A program made the position numbers and the translations under genes. DNA of 64,000 bases, from NCBI RefSeq assembly GCF_900107815.1, contig NZ_FNRK01000005.1, positions 1 to 64,000 of the forward strand. Reading direction: 5' to 3'. Shown here piece after piece: positions 27,631 to 36,285 of the stretch. Numbering within the stretch: the stretch's first letter is position 1; every line of letters begins with the position of its first letter. A model generated the notes under the pieces. The model was not told the DNA's origin. It made no database searches and saw only the letters and a program-made list of their open reading frames with translations. The DNA comes from Eubacterium aggregans (lineage in GTDB: Bacteria > Bacillota > Clostridia > Eubacteriales > Eubacteriaceae).

Positions 27631-27659
27631 ATTATACGCTATTTTCTCCACGGACGCAA
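27631..27659 (-). promoter_or_regulatory. Promoter of larA
   Basis: On the minus strand TTGCGT (27654-27659) and TATAAT (27631-27636) are separated by 17 bases. The -10 is perfect and the -35 matches at three of six positions. Confidence 0.6.
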
Positions 27660-27674
27660 GTATAATTCGTTTCG

Positions 27675-27744
27675 CTTCTGTTAGCTTACGCCACAGTATA
27701 ACTCGCTCCACTGCTTCTATTTCTACACTTCTGTTAGCTTACGC
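27675..27744. repeat. Direct repeat pair upstream of larA
   Basis: CTTCTGTTAGCTTACGC occurs exactly at 27675-27691 and again at 27728-27744, 53 bases apart. The preceding bases also look alike (GTATAATTCG and GTATAACTCG), suggesting two degenerate units of about 50 bases. They lie between the larA promoter and the S24 repressor gene. Their role is unknown. Confidence 0.55.
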
Positions 27745-27771
27745 GCAAAATCCGGCTTTTTCGTCTGTTTC

Positions 27772-28509
27772 TTAAAGGGTTTGTACCCGACCAACCACCC
27801 GCAGGTCGTCCGATGCCCTTACGATGATGGGGGCGTAACGTTCATTGAGGGAATGCAGATAGATGCCTTCTCCTCCCTCCTGCTGGCGCAGCTCTTTAAT
27901 ATAGCCCTCTCCATTTAAAATAAAGATTCCCACTTCTCCAGGCTTCAGATCCTGGGTCTGCTGAACGAAGGCAATATCATCGTTGTGGAATTTAGGCTCC
28001 ATGGAGTCTCCTGAAATACGGACGGCAAAATTCGCCCGGCCCGGGACCTCTTCAGCGGGGAATGCGGTTATTTCATAATCATCAGAGTCCAAAAATTGCC
28101 CGGTCCCGGCCGAGGTCGGCAGACAATACAATGGAATTTCCACATAGGGAACCGAGGCCTCTTCACGAATCATGGCCTGCTCATAATCCCAAAATTCCTG
28201 AATCTGACTGCGGACCATTTGCCGCCCCTCTTTGGATAGATTCCGATAATGTTCCAGAACAATGGATTCATTTTTACTCAGGTGCTTCCGAGAACCCATA
28301 TCATCATCAAAGAGCTCCCACATCTGGCAATGCAGGGCCTGGGCCAGGGCCGCCAAGGTATTCACCGTCGGGTTGGTGGTAATACCACAGATGATTTTTG
28401 AAAGGGTATTGAGGGGGACACCGGATGTCTCAGCCAGCTGCTTATTGGTTAAATTGCGTGCTTTTTTTAACTTCTTCAAGTTATCAGCGATTAGGGTATT
28501 CATTTTCAT
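27772..28509 (-). CDS. HTH-S24 self-cleaving repressor (LexA/CI-like)
   Basis: A 245-residue protein with an N-terminal XRE helix-turn-helix (about 9-65) and a C-terminal S24 peptidase domain. The autocleavage features are complete: an Ala-Gly scissile bond at A134-G135 (PTSAGTG), nucleophile S169 in SGDSM, and general base K205 in GYIKEL. The start at 28509 is set by GGAGG eight bases upstream; the longer frame adds unsupported residues. It is divergent from a Y-family polymerase gene, the classic arrangement of a DNA-damage-responsive repressor and its target. No phage genes surround it, so a cellular SOS-type role is more likely than a prophage role. Confidence 0.87.
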   Translation of the reverse strand: MKMNTLIADNLKKLKKARNLTNKQLAETSGVPLNTLSKIICGITTNPTVNTLAALAQALHCQMWELFDDDMGSRKHLSKNESIVLEHYRNLSKEGRQMVRSQIQEFWDYEQAMIREEASVPYVEIPLYCLPTSAGTGQFLDSDDYEITAFPAEEVPGRANFAVRISGDSMEPKFHNDDIAFVQQTQDLKPGEVGIFILNGEGYIKELRQQEGGEGIYLHSLNERYAPIIVRASDDLRVVGRVQTL

Positions 28510-28662
28510 TTTTTCATCCTCCATTTTTTTATTATAGCACATATTCTTCCATAATAAAATCCTCTCCTTCATTTTATTTCTTATAATGCAGTTTAGTCTT
28601 TACATATTCCATTAATAGGTGTAATATAAAAATAAGATTCCTTTTATGGAGGTTTATTTTAA

Positions 28663-29922
28663 TTGGACCGCATTATATTACATTCCGATATGAATTGTTT
28701 TTACGCTTCGGTGGAGCTCCTTTCCCGACCAGAGCTTAAGGATCGACCGGTCGCGGTGGCCGGTGATCCACAAAACCGTCACGGCATCATCCTCGCGAAA
28801 TCCCAGGCGGCCAAAGAGATGGGAGTGAAAACCGCAGAGGCCATTTGGCAGGCCCGGGAGAAATGTCCAGACCTCATCCTTCTTCCCCCACATTATCCTA
28901 AATATATCCACTACAGCCAATTGGCCCGAAAAATTTATAACCGCTACACCGACCAGCTGGAGGGTTTCGGCTTGGATGAAGCATGGATGGATGTCACCGG
29001 CTCCCAGCGCTTGTTTGGAGGTGGGATGGATATCGCCCGGTCCATTAGCCGTACCATTAAGGAAGAGCTTGGCCTGACCGTATCCATCGGCGTCAGCTGG
29101 AATAAGGTCTTTGCCAAATTTGGCAGCGATTATAAAAAGCCGGATGCCATCACTGAAATCAACCGCGGAAATTACAAGGACCTCGTATGGAATAGCCCCA
29201 TTGAAAATCTGCTGTATTGCGGCAGGGCCACCACCCGGAAGTTAAATGCAGTAGGGGTAAAATCCATTGGACAGCTGGCCCGTTTGGATGACGGGTTCCT
29301 GAAAGGGCGAATGGGGAAAATCGGCCTGATGCTCAAGGCCTTTGCCCTGGGACAGGACATCTCTCCGGTTCGTCCCTTTGATGAAGCCCTGGGGGATACC
29401 AGGCGGCTGGTGAAATCCATTGGGAATGGCTACACCGCCCCCCGGGACCTGGAAACCCGGGAGGATGTGAAAATGATGACCACCATCCTTTCCGAAAGTG
29501 TGGCGGCCCGGCTCCGGACCGCTGGCCTCCTCGCCCAAACCTTATCCCTTCATTTAAGGGATAAGCAGCTCCACTCCATCACGAGGCAGAAAAAATTTGC
29601 TGCCCCCTCAGATATTACCGAGGAGTTCATCACCACGGCCATGGCCATTTTTGATGCCAATTACTTCTTCCATTCCCCCATTCGATCCATGTCCATTCAG
29701 GCCTGTGATCTGGTGGACCCAGTGTGGGGGACCCAAATTGATTTTTTTACCGATCAGGTGGCCAGAGAGCGTACCGCCCGGTTGGACCGAACCATCGACG
29801 ATTTGCGCACACGCTACGGCAACCAGGCCGTACGGCGGGCCATCACCCTGGGAGATAGTGCCATGCGGGTGCTGGACCCCCTTACGGATAATGTTGTCCA
29901 TCCCAATGGCTTTTTACATTAA
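28663..29922 (+). CDS. dinB: Y-family DNA polymerase (DinB / UmuC-like)
   Basis: A 419-residue translesion polymerase. The family N-terminus RIILHSDMNCFYASVE begins right at the TTG start codon, which is preceded by GGAGG at a spacing of ten. FGLDEAWMDVTGS carries the catalytic acidic pair and replaces the usual SIDEAYLD. GVSWNKVFAKFGSDYKKPDA is intact, followed by thumb and little-finger regions. No clear beta-clamp peptide was recognised at the C-terminus. Expression is probably controlled by the divergent S24 repressor across the 153-base gap. Confidence 0.9.
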   Translation: MDRIILHSDMNCFYASVELLSRPELKDRPVAVAGDPQNRHGIILAKSQAAKEMGVKTAEAIWQAREKCPDLILLPPHYPKYIHYSQLARKIYNRYTDQLEGFGLDEAWMDVTGSQRLFGGGMDIARSISRTIKEELGLTVSIGVSWNKVFAKFGSDYKKPDAITEINRGNYKDLVWNSPIENLLYCGRATTRKLNAVGVKSIGQLARLDDGFLKGRMGKIGLMLKAFALGQDISPVRPFDEALGDTRRLVKSIGNGYTAPRDLETREDVKMMTTILSESVAARLRTAGLLAQTLSLHLRDKQLHSITRQKKFAAPSDITEEFITTAMAIFDANYFFHSPIRSMSIQACDLVDPVWGTQIDFFTDQVARERTARLDRTIDDLRTRYGNQAVRRAITLGDSAMRVLDPLTDNVVHPNGFLH

Positions 29923-29968
29923 ACCTATGTTATAATGCCAGCATAAATGAACAGGAGGAACGACATCA

Positions 29969-30847
29969 ATGAACTATGAAGGACGGGTATTCCGCCCCCC
30001 AAGTGAAGCCTACAGTCTCATTATACAGGCGACTGTCGGCTGCAGCCACAATGCCTGCCGATTCTGTGATATGTATAAGGAAAAGCGATTCCACATCCGG
30101 CCCTTAGAGGCTATTTTAGAGGACCTTCGGGAAGCCCGTTCATTCTATCCCAGCATCCATCGCATCTTTTTAGCCGATGGTGATGCCCTGGTAATGCGCC
30201 AGGCCCATTTAATCACCATCCTAAAGACCATTTCCCAGCTTTTTCCAGAATGTGAGCGGGTAGCCTGCTATGCCTCCCCTAAAAGCCTTGGCACCAAGGA
30301 CGACGACCAGCTGGCCGAGCTCCATTCCCTGGGCCTGATCATGGCCTATATGGGCCTGGAATCCGGGGACGATGGGGTACTGACCCATGTCAATAAGGGC
30401 GCCAGTGCTGCGGATATGATCACCGGGGGCAAGCGTATCCGCCAGGCTGGTATCGCCCTGTCGGTCACGGCGATTTCCGGTTTGGGGGGGACTGCCCACT
30501 GGCAGGACCATGCCATTCATACCGCTGAAGCCCTCTCCGCCATGAATCCCGATTATATCGGCCTGCTTACCCTGCGCTTAGAGGGACAAGCCCCCATGGT
30601 GGCGGAGGTCGCCCGGGGGGATTTCACCATGCTGACCCCCATACAGGTCGCCGCTGAAACCCGTTTGCTCTTATCCCATATGGATAGCCCCGGCAGCGTC
30701 CTCCGGGCCAATCATATCTCCAATTATGTCAACCTTGCCGGAACCTTGAATGCCGATATCCCCAAGCTCCTGGCCACCCTGGATGCCGCCCTCGAAGGAC
30801 AAATTCCCTTTAAAAGCGAAGCTGCACGGTATTGGGACGTCCGGTAA
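29969..30847 (+). CDS. Radical SAM protein with a CX4CX2C cluster motif
   Basis: A 292-residue protein whose N-terminal segment ATVGCSHNACRFCDMYKEKRFH holds C25, C30 and C33. The spacing is C-x4-C-x2-C rather than the usual C-x3-C-x2-C, but the context (aromatic FCDMY, a GLESGDDGVL-type segment at about 135, a barrel pattern of strands and helices) is that of a radical SAM enzyme. It has no extra Fe-S or SPASM domain. GGAGG precedes the ATG. The regulator gene downstream begins 8 bases after the stop, so they may be co-transcribed. The reaction is unknown. Confidence 0.8.
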   Translation: MNYEGRVFRPPSEAYSLIIQATVGCSHNACRFCDMYKEKRFHIRPLEAILEDLREARSFYPSIHRIFLADGDALVMRQAHLITILKTISQLFPECERVACYASPKSLGTKDDDQLAELHSLGLIMAYMGLESGDDGVLTHVNKGASAADMITGGKRIRQAGIALSVTAISGLGGTAHWQDHAIHTAEALSAMNPDYIGLLTLRLEGQAPMVAEVARGDFTMLTPIQVAAETRLLLSHMDSPGSVLRANHISNYVNLAGTLNADIPKLLATLDAALEGQIPFKSEAARYWDVR

Positions 30848-30855
30848 CGACCACA

Positions 30856-31986
30856 ATGAAAAACATCCATCTCGCTCAAAAAATAACGGCCCTGCGCAAG
30901 GATCGGAAAATCACCCAGGAGGCCCTGGCTAAATTTCTGGGGGTCTCCAAGGCCGCGGTATCCAAATGGGAAACGGGGCAAAGCTTCCCCGATATCACCC
31001 TGCTCCCCCAGCTGGCTGATTATTTCGGGGTGACCATCGATACCCTCATGGGCTACGAACCCCAGCTTACCCGGGAGGAAATCCGGGAAACCTACCATCG
31101 CCTGGCCCGGGCCTTCACCACCGAGCCAGCGGAAGCCGTATACCGCCAATGCCAGACCTTAATTCACGATTATTATGCCTGCATGCCCCTGCTCTTCCAA
31201 ATGGGCCTGCTCCTCATAAACCATCTGGATCGCTTTCCGGCGGAACGCCATCCCGCCCTCCTCCAGGAAATCCTGGATCTGATGGAGCGCTGCAAAACAG
31301 GCTCCCCGGAGCTGCGAATTTTCAAGCAGGCCAATGCCATCGAAGCCCTCTGCCAATATAACCTGGGAAATTATGACACCACCATCTTCCTCCTGGAGGA
31401 TTGTACCAGTACCACGGACTGTGGCGATGACCACGCGCTGCTGGCCATGGCCCACCAGGCCAAGGGGGATGCCGGAGCCGCCCAGGAAACCATCCAGGTG
31501 GGGACCTACAATGCCCTTCTGGCTTTTTCATCCCTGCTGATGACGGATTTAAATTTAAACCCCGACCAACCCAAGCGTTTTGATGCCATCATCACCCGAT
31601 TCCTTACCCTAAGGGATGCCTTCCAGCTGGAAGCCCTCCACCCCAATACCATGTTCCAATTTTATCTGACAGCAGCCGCTGGCTATTTAGCTCAAGGCAA
31701 GAAAGAAGCTGCCCTGGATATGCTGGGGCATTACGTGTCCATGGTCACACCAGACCTCTTTCCCTTCACCCTCCACGGCGATGACTTTTTTGATCAGATC
31801 GATCCCTGGCTTTCAGATTTTGATTTAGGCCCCGTCGCCCCCCGAAGCGATGGGAGCATTGCCCAAAGTTTAGTAGCCAGCCTTCGGGACTATCCCGCCT
31901 TCGCCGTGCTACAGACCAATGGACGGTTTAAAAACCTGGTGGCGGAACTGACCCAACGAATTGAGGCCATCACCCATGGTAAATAG
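30856..31986 (+). CDS. XRE-family regulator with a helical repeat C-terminus
   Basis: A 376-residue protein: an N-terminal helix-turn-helix (ITALRKDRKITQEALAKFLG, then SKAAVSKWETGQSFPDITLLPQLADYFG) typical of Xre regulators, then a long helical part with TPR-like pairs. Similar proteins use the helical part to sense peptides or other proteins. The start at 30856 lacks a good ribosome site and lies 8 bases after the radical SAM stop, so translation is probably coupled. Its end overlaps the next gene by 11 bases. Confidence 0.82.
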   Translation: MKNIHLAQKITALRKDRKITQEALAKFLGVSKAAVSKWETGQSFPDITLLPQLADYFGVTIDTLMGYEPQLTREEIRETYHRLARAFTTEPAEAVYRQCQTLIHDYYACMPLLFQMGLLLINHLDRFPAERHPALLQEILDLMERCKTGSPELRIFKQANAIEALCQYNLGNYDTTIFLLEDCTSTTDCGDDHALLAMAHQAKGDAGAAQETIQVGTYNALLAFSSLLMTDLNLNPDQPKRFDAIITRFLTLRDAFQLEALHPNTMFQFYLTAAAGYLAQGKKEAALDMLGHYVSMVTPDLFPFTLHGDDFFDQIDPWLSDFDLGPVAPRSDGSIAQSLVASLRDYPAFAVLQTNGRFKNLVAELTQRIEAITHGK

Positions 31987-32869
31987 CCGACTCTTCGAAA
32001 TCCTCAACCTGCTCCTGGCCCGGGGGCCCCTAACCGCCAAGCAGCTGGCCGGGCATTTTGAGGTTTCCACTCGGACCATCTATCGGGATGTGGATCAGCT
32101 CTCCCAGGCGGGCATCCCCATTTATACCGCCCAGGGCAAGGGTGGCGGCATCGCCCTGCTGCCGGGATACGTCCTGGACCGGACCATCCTAAGCGAAAGA
32201 GAGCAGCTCAGCATCCTCGCGGCCATACAGGCACTAGATACCCTGAGCCCAGAACCTGCCAATACTACCCTAACCAAGCTCGCCGCCCTTTTTGGCACAC
32301 CCCAGGATGATTGGCTGGAGGTGGATTTTTCAGACTGGGGAAATGGCCAGGAGGAGGCAGCGGTTTTCACCACCTTAAAGGAGGCCATCCTTAGGAAGCA
32401 CCGCGTCTCCTTTTATTACCACGGTGCCACCCACTCTGTCCGGCGGGTAGTAGAGCCCTTAAAGCTCTGCTTTAAAGGACAAAGCTGGTACCTCTACGCC
32501 CATTGCACCCTCCGAGATGAACCTCGATTTTTTAAGCTGCGCCGAATGCAAGACCTCACGCCCCTTCCAGAAATCTTTAGCCGGGTGGCACCCACCCGGG
32601 TTTTCACCGATGATCCTGCCACCGATACACCCACGCTTTCCGTGACCCTGCGGCTTTCCCCCAATCTGGCTTATCGGGTCCGGGATGAATTCAACACCTA
32701 TACCACTCTCCCCGACGGCCGCTTTGAAGTGACCCTGGAACTGCCACCCGGGGAATGGCTCTATCAATACCTGGCCACCTTCGGTGCCCATTGTGAGATC
32801 CTCTCCCCACCTTCCCTCCGGGAAGAAATGCGCCGCCGTCTGGAAGAAAATTTAAAAGTTTATTCTTAA
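31976..32869 (+). CDS. YafY-type HTH and WYL-domain regulator
   Basis: A 297-residue DeoR-like regulator. The N-terminal winged helix (RLFEILNLLLARGPLTAKQLAGHFEVSTRTIYRDVDQL) is followed by a WYL domain, with SWYLYAHCTLRDEPRFFKLRRMQDL around residues 170-195, and a C-terminal extension. WYL domains bind nucleic acids or small ligands. It overlaps the preceding regulator by 11 bases. Together with the GyrI-like gene downstream, this matches the frequent pairing of a YafY regulator with a small-molecule-binding protein. Confidence 0.88.
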   Translation: MVNSRLFEILNLLLARGPLTAKQLAGHFEVSTRTIYRDVDQLSQAGIPIYTAQGKGGGIALLPGYVLDRTILSEREQLSILAAIQALDTLSPEPANTTLTKLAALFGTPQDDWLEVDFSDWGNGQEEAAVFTTLKEAILRKHRVSFYYHGATHSVRRVVEPLKLCFKGQSWYLYAHCTLRDEPRFFKLRRMQDLTPLPEIFSRVAPTRVFTDDPATDTPTLSVTLRLSPNLAYRVRDEFNTYTTLPDGRFEVTLELPPGEWLYQYLATFGAHCEILSPPSLREEMRRRLEENLKVYS

Positions 32870-32938
32870 TAAGACATCCTGTTGTCATATTTCATTTGGT
32901 ACACTGGGACCATCATACAAACAACAGGAGGTTTTTTT

Positions 32939-33379
32939 ATGGATTATGAACTGGTATCCTTGGAGGAAAAGATTGTCGTGGGGCTCTCTGCCACCACTGG
33001 AAATAATGATCCCAAAATGGGGGAAATTATCGGAAATCTTTGGAAGAAATTGTACGAGGGCGGGGTGTATCCCCAGATTAAAAACAAGGTGGATGACCAC
33101 GCCATCGGTCTGTACTCCGACTACGCCGGTGAGACCTACTGCGTCACCGTGGGTACCGCCGTCTCCGCAGCTGATAACCCGGAGCTTGCCCGCAAAATCA
33201 TCCCCGCCGGGCGCTATGCCCGCTTCTTAATCCGGGGTGATATGGTTCAGGCCGTAGTGGCCGCCTGGAGTGCCATCTGGGAAATGGATTTAGGCCGCAG
33301 CTTCACCGGGGATTTTGAAGAGTACTTAAGCCCGGATCCGGTAAATGGGGAAATTGCCATTTATGTGGCGTTGAAATGA
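32939..33379 (+). CDS. GyrI-like small-molecule-binding protein (AraC effector-binding domain)
   Basis: A 146-residue stand-alone SOUL/GyrI-like domain with the pattern of regulator ligand-binding domains: VGLSATTGNNDPKMGEIIGNLWKKL near the N-terminus, YCVTVGTAVS in the middle, and IIPAGRYARFLIRG with WSAIWEMD later. There is no DNA-binding segment. The start at 32939 follows ACAGGAGG; a longer frame has no such site. It may modulate the adjacent YafY regulator or bind a toxic compound. Confidence 0.8.
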   Translation: MDYELVSLEEKIVVGLSATTGNNDPKMGEIIGNLWKKLYEGGVYPQIKNKVDDHAIGLYSDYAGETYCVTVGTAVSAADNPELARKIIPAGRYARFLIRGDMVQAVVAAWSAIWEMDLGRSFTGDFEEYLSPDPVNGEIAIYVALK

Positions 33380-33397
33380 TATTCTAAATCTGTGCTT

Positions 33398-33724
33398 TCA
33401 AAGGGGACGAATAATATATTCAGAAATCCGCCCATCCCCATCCAAAGTGGCACAGCCAATACAGGGGAAAGCCTCCCCATTAAGGCGGACAATATAGATC
33501 ATGGCATGGGGCAGCATTTGCTTGATTTCTACCGAAAAGGAATATTGGCTAAAGAGGGTGGTGAATACCCCAGCTAAATCTCCTGAATGCCTTACTTCTA
33601 TATCTGATCTGCCCATCCGCCGAAGGGCACCATCACTAAAATAACAATGCTCTGAAAAAAGAGTGGCAATGCCCTGGGCATCTTCGTTGTCCAGGGCTAA
33701 TGCATAATCCAGTAAAGCTTTCAT
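33398..33724 (-). CDS. NTF2-like (SnoaL/DUF4440-type) small protein
   Basis: A 108-residue protein with the alpha+beta cone pattern of the NTF2-like superfamily: an N-terminal helix with ALALDNEDAQGIATLFSEHCYF, a central loop, then strands ending in GCATLDGDGRISEYIIR. The start at 33724 has GGAGG six bases upstream and lies 22 bases after the stop of the hydrogenase-like gene, so it is the last gene of that operon. The longer frame would overlap its neighbour. NTF2-like proteins may be enzymes or ligand carriers; no catalytic residues can be assigned. Confidence 0.65.
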   Translation of the reverse strand: MKALLDYALALDNEDAQGIATLFSEHCYFSDGALRRMGRSDIEVRHSGDLAGVFTTLFSQYSFSVEIKQMLPHAMIYIVRLNGEAFPCIGCATLDGDGRISEYIIRPL

Positions 33725-33746
33725 CAATACCTCCAAATTTTGAATC

Positions 33747-34826
33747 TTAGGTTTTCCCATGGAGTAGCTGCCTCGCCATGGCACTAAAGGGATAACCATA
33801 AAAGCTCTTGTAAACTCCGGCGATTTCCGGATTATCCAAAGCCGTTTGCCCGGGGGATGCTGCCGCTTCCCGATACAGGGTCCTCATCTCCGGTACGGAC
33901 CCACCGATGCAGCCCCCGGGACAGGCCATCACCTCGATAATATCGAAGAGCCCATCATACCGGCCAGCTAAAAGGCGTTCTGCCACATCCAGTCCATAGA
34001 CAACACCTACATGAATTGATAAATCGGCAATTTTCACCACTGCACTTTTGACACAGTGCATTCCCCGGATAGATTCCCAGGCGATTTCATTCGGCAATGA
34101 CTCTTTTCCCATTAACACCTGTTGCAGGGTTCGGAGCAAGCCTTCCATCGTCCCCCCTGTGGTGGCCGAAATAATCCCGGAACCACTGCCTCGCCCCAAG
34201 GGACTGTCCCAGCCTTGTCCAGAATTAAGGGTACTTCGCACTACCCCAGCAGATTTAAGCCATATCGCCAGTTCCTGGGTCGTCATAATATAGTCATTGT
34301 CCTGTAAAACGCCGTCTCCCAAAAGGATGCCGACATCATTAGGACTCGTAGACATCCCTCCTTCGGCCCCACAGGATGTAACGATGACATGGATCATCTG
34401 GGTAGGGTCAAGATGATGCTCCTCGGCAAAATAAGTCTTTACTGTCGCTCCCTGGATTTCACCAGGACTTTTCACCGTGGATAAACACTTCCCTTTGGCG
34501 GGGGCATGCTTTTTTAGATATTGTGTCCAAGCTGGACAACCGCTGATAAACAGTGGGAGATCCTTTTGACTGCGGAGTCTCAGCAGGCATTCCACGCCCA
34601 TTTCGACTGCCCTTAAATCCGTTGAAAAGGCAAGGTCTAACACATAATCTACCCCAAGCCGATGTAATGCATCCACTAATTGTCCCTCTATCCATGCCCC
34701 TGGCTCTCGGTCGAAGGTGTCACCCATTCCAACCCGCACTCCTGGTGCAATGGAAAAAACGACGATTTTTTCGGGATGATCAATGGCCTTTTGAATGGCA
34801 TCCATGGGTTCCATAGCCTCAAACAT
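33747..34826 (-). CDS. Stand-alone degenerate [FeFe]-hydrogenase H-cluster domain protein
   Basis: A 359-residue protein consisting only of an H-cluster domain, with no ferredoxin-like N-terminal part. The three signatures are present but changed. L1 reads ISGCPAW, keeping C97, which would bind the [4Fe-4S] part, but with G96 in place of the proton-transfer cysteine. L2 reads TSCGAEGG, keeping C152 but losing the usual lysine. L3 reads EVMACPGGCIGG, keeping C302 and C306. All four cluster cysteines are thus present, while residues needed for fast hydrogen turnover are missing. This resembles sensory-type hydrogenases more than catalytic ones. It follows the CoA-transferase by 25 bases. The exact start codon is uncertain (34826 or 34814). 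Confidence 0.75.
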   Translation of the reverse strand: MFEAMEPMDAIQKAIDHPEKIVVFSIAPGVRVGMGDTFDREPGAWIEGQLVDALHRLGVDYVLDLAFSTDLRAVEMGVECLLRLRSQKDLPLFISGCPAWTQYLKKHAPAKGKCLSTVKSPGEIQGATVKTYFAEEHHLDPTQMIHVIVTSCGAEGGMSTSPNDVGILLGDGVLQDNDYIMTTQELAIWLKSAGVVRSTLNSGQGWDSPLGRGSGSGIISATTGGTMEGLLRTLQQVLMGKESLPNEIAWESIRGMHCVKSAVVKIADLSIHVGVVYGLDVAERLLAGRYDGLFDIIEVMACPGGCIGGSVPEMRTLYREAAASPGQTALDNPEIAGVYKSFYGYPFSAMARQLLHGKT

Positions 34827-34851
34827 CTCCCTTCACTTTTTAAAAATTCCT

Positions 34852-36195
34852 TTATCGGTTGCTTTTTCGCCAGATCTTCATTTTTTCAGCTTCTTGAATG
34901 AGATCATCCCGGAAATCCGGATGGGCGATGGCGATCAAAGCCTCGGCTCGCTGCCAGGTAGACATTCCCTTCAAGCAGACCTTTCCATATTCCGTGACCA
35001 CATAATGGGTATTGGGACGGGTATCTGTCACCGTAGAACCGGGCTTTAAGATGGGTAAAATCCGTGACTTCAATTCACCAGACCGGGTTTTGAAGGTAGA
35101 GGAGCAACAGATGAAGCTTTTCCCTCCCTTGGACAGATAGGCCCCCAGGACGAAGTCCAGCTGACCGCCGGCCCCTGAAATCTGATGATAGCCCGAAGAT
35201 TCTGCGTTCACCTGGCCAAAGAGATCGATATCCACCGCATTGTTGATGGACATGAAGTTGTCAATCTGCGAGATGACCCGAACATCATTGGTATAGTCCA
35301 CGGGCATCCCCATGCACTGAGGATTTTCATCCAAAAAGTCATAGAGCTTTTGGGTTCCCGCCCCAAAGGCATAGGTCTGGCGGAAGCGATCGATGGCTTT
35401 TTTTGAGCCGTTGATCTTCCCCGCCTCGGTGATATCCACAAAGGCATCCACGAACATCTCCGTATGGACCCCCAGGTCTTTGAGGTCAGATTCAGCGATG
35501 AGGGCCCCCACGGCATTGGGCATCCCCCCGATGCCCAGCTGAAGGCACGCCCCATTGGGGATTTCCGGCACGATGAGTTCAGCGACCCTTCGATCTACCT
35601 CACCAGCCTTGCCCGCCCCCATTTCGGCCATAGGCGGGTTGTCTCCTTCGACGATATAGTCTACCTGGGAAATATGGATGGCTTCTTCCACCCCGCCCAG
35701 GCAGCGGGGCATATTCTTATTGACTTCAACAACGATGACCTTGGCGGTTTCACAAAGGGCCATCATATGGGAAGCATTGGGTCCAAAATTGAAATACCCG
35801 TGGGAATCCATGGGCGCTACCTGGAAAAAGGCCACATCCACGGGCTCGATATTCTCACGGTAATATCGGGGCAGCTCCGAATAACGCAGGGGGCAGTAAT
35901 AGGCAAATCCCTGTTGTACCGCCCGACGTTCAATACCACTGAGATGCCATGAGTTCCACACCAAATGGGCACTTGGATTGGGAATTTTAAAAATTTCAGG
36001 CTCCCACATCAGAATCCCCCCATGGAATTTAAGGTCGGTAAGATTTTCATTGATGATCCGTTTAGCCAAGGCATAGTCTGAGGCTCTCGGTGTTCCAGTG
36101 GTCCATCCATAATCGACCCAATCTCCGGATTTAACGGCCTTAACGGCGTTTTCTGCGGTGGTTAGCTTTGTTGCATAGTCTCTGATAAAGCGCAT
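34852..36195 (-). CDS. Family I acyl-CoA:acetate CoA-transferase (butyryl/4-hydroxybutyryl type)
   Basis: A 447-residue enzyme of the acetyl-CoA hydrolase/transferase family, related to butyryl-CoA:acetate and 4-hydroxybutyrate CoA-transferases. [15 protein letters not shown] (219-233) binds CoA, and the catalytic glutamate is probably E246 in [22 protein letters not shown] lies further on. It would release the acid from an acyl-CoA while capturing CoA on acetate. The start at 36195 follows GGAGGAAAAT. Only 26 bases separate it from the hairpin that ends the microcompartment operon, leaving no room for a promoter between them, so it may be expressed by read-through and act on the acyl-CoA made there. 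Confidence 0.88.
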   Translation of the reverse strand: MRFIRDYATKLTTAENAVKAVKSGDWVDYGWTTGTPRASDYALAKRIINENLTDLKFHGGILMWEPEIFKIPNPSAHLVWNSWHLSGIERRAVQQGFAYYCPLRYSELPRYYRENIEPVDVAFFQVAPMDSHGYFNFGPNASHMMALCETAKVIVVEVNKNMPRCLGGVEEAIHISQVDYIVEGDNPPMAEMGAGKAGEVDRRVAELIVPEIPNGACLQLGIGGMPNAVGALIAESDLKDLGVHTEMFVDAFVDITEAGKINGSKKAIDRFRQTYAFGAGTQKLYDFLDENPQCMGMPVDYTNDVRVISQIDNFMSINNAVDIDLFGQVNAESSGYHQISGAGGQLDFVLGAYLSKGGKSFICCSSTFKTRSGELKSRILPILKPGSTVTDTRPNTHYVVTEYGKVCLKGMSTWQRAEALIAIAHPDFRDDLIQEAEKMKIWRKSNR

Positions 36196-36221
36196 ATTTT
36201 CCTCCATTCCCTACTGGCTAA

Positions 36222-36256
36222 AAAGAAAGCCAAAGTCAGATGATTTGGCTTTCTTT
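36222..36256 (-). terminator. Intercistronic hairpin after the aldehyde dehydrogenase gene
   Basis: A perfect 13-bp stem, AAAGAAAGCCAAA/TTTGGCTTTCTTT, with a nine-base loop and T-rich 3' arm on the minus strand. It lies between the aldehyde dehydrogenase and CoA-transferase genes, so it may act as a partial terminator or as an RNA-end stabiliser. Confidence 0.7.
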
Positions 36257-36285
36257 CCAAGGGATTGTAATCGGGCTAAACCCTC

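Noticed and set aside
27772-28509. Prophage CI-type repressor
   Set aside because: The S24 domain fits, but no integrase, Cro-like or structural phage genes are nearby, and the divergent gene is a DNA polymerase.
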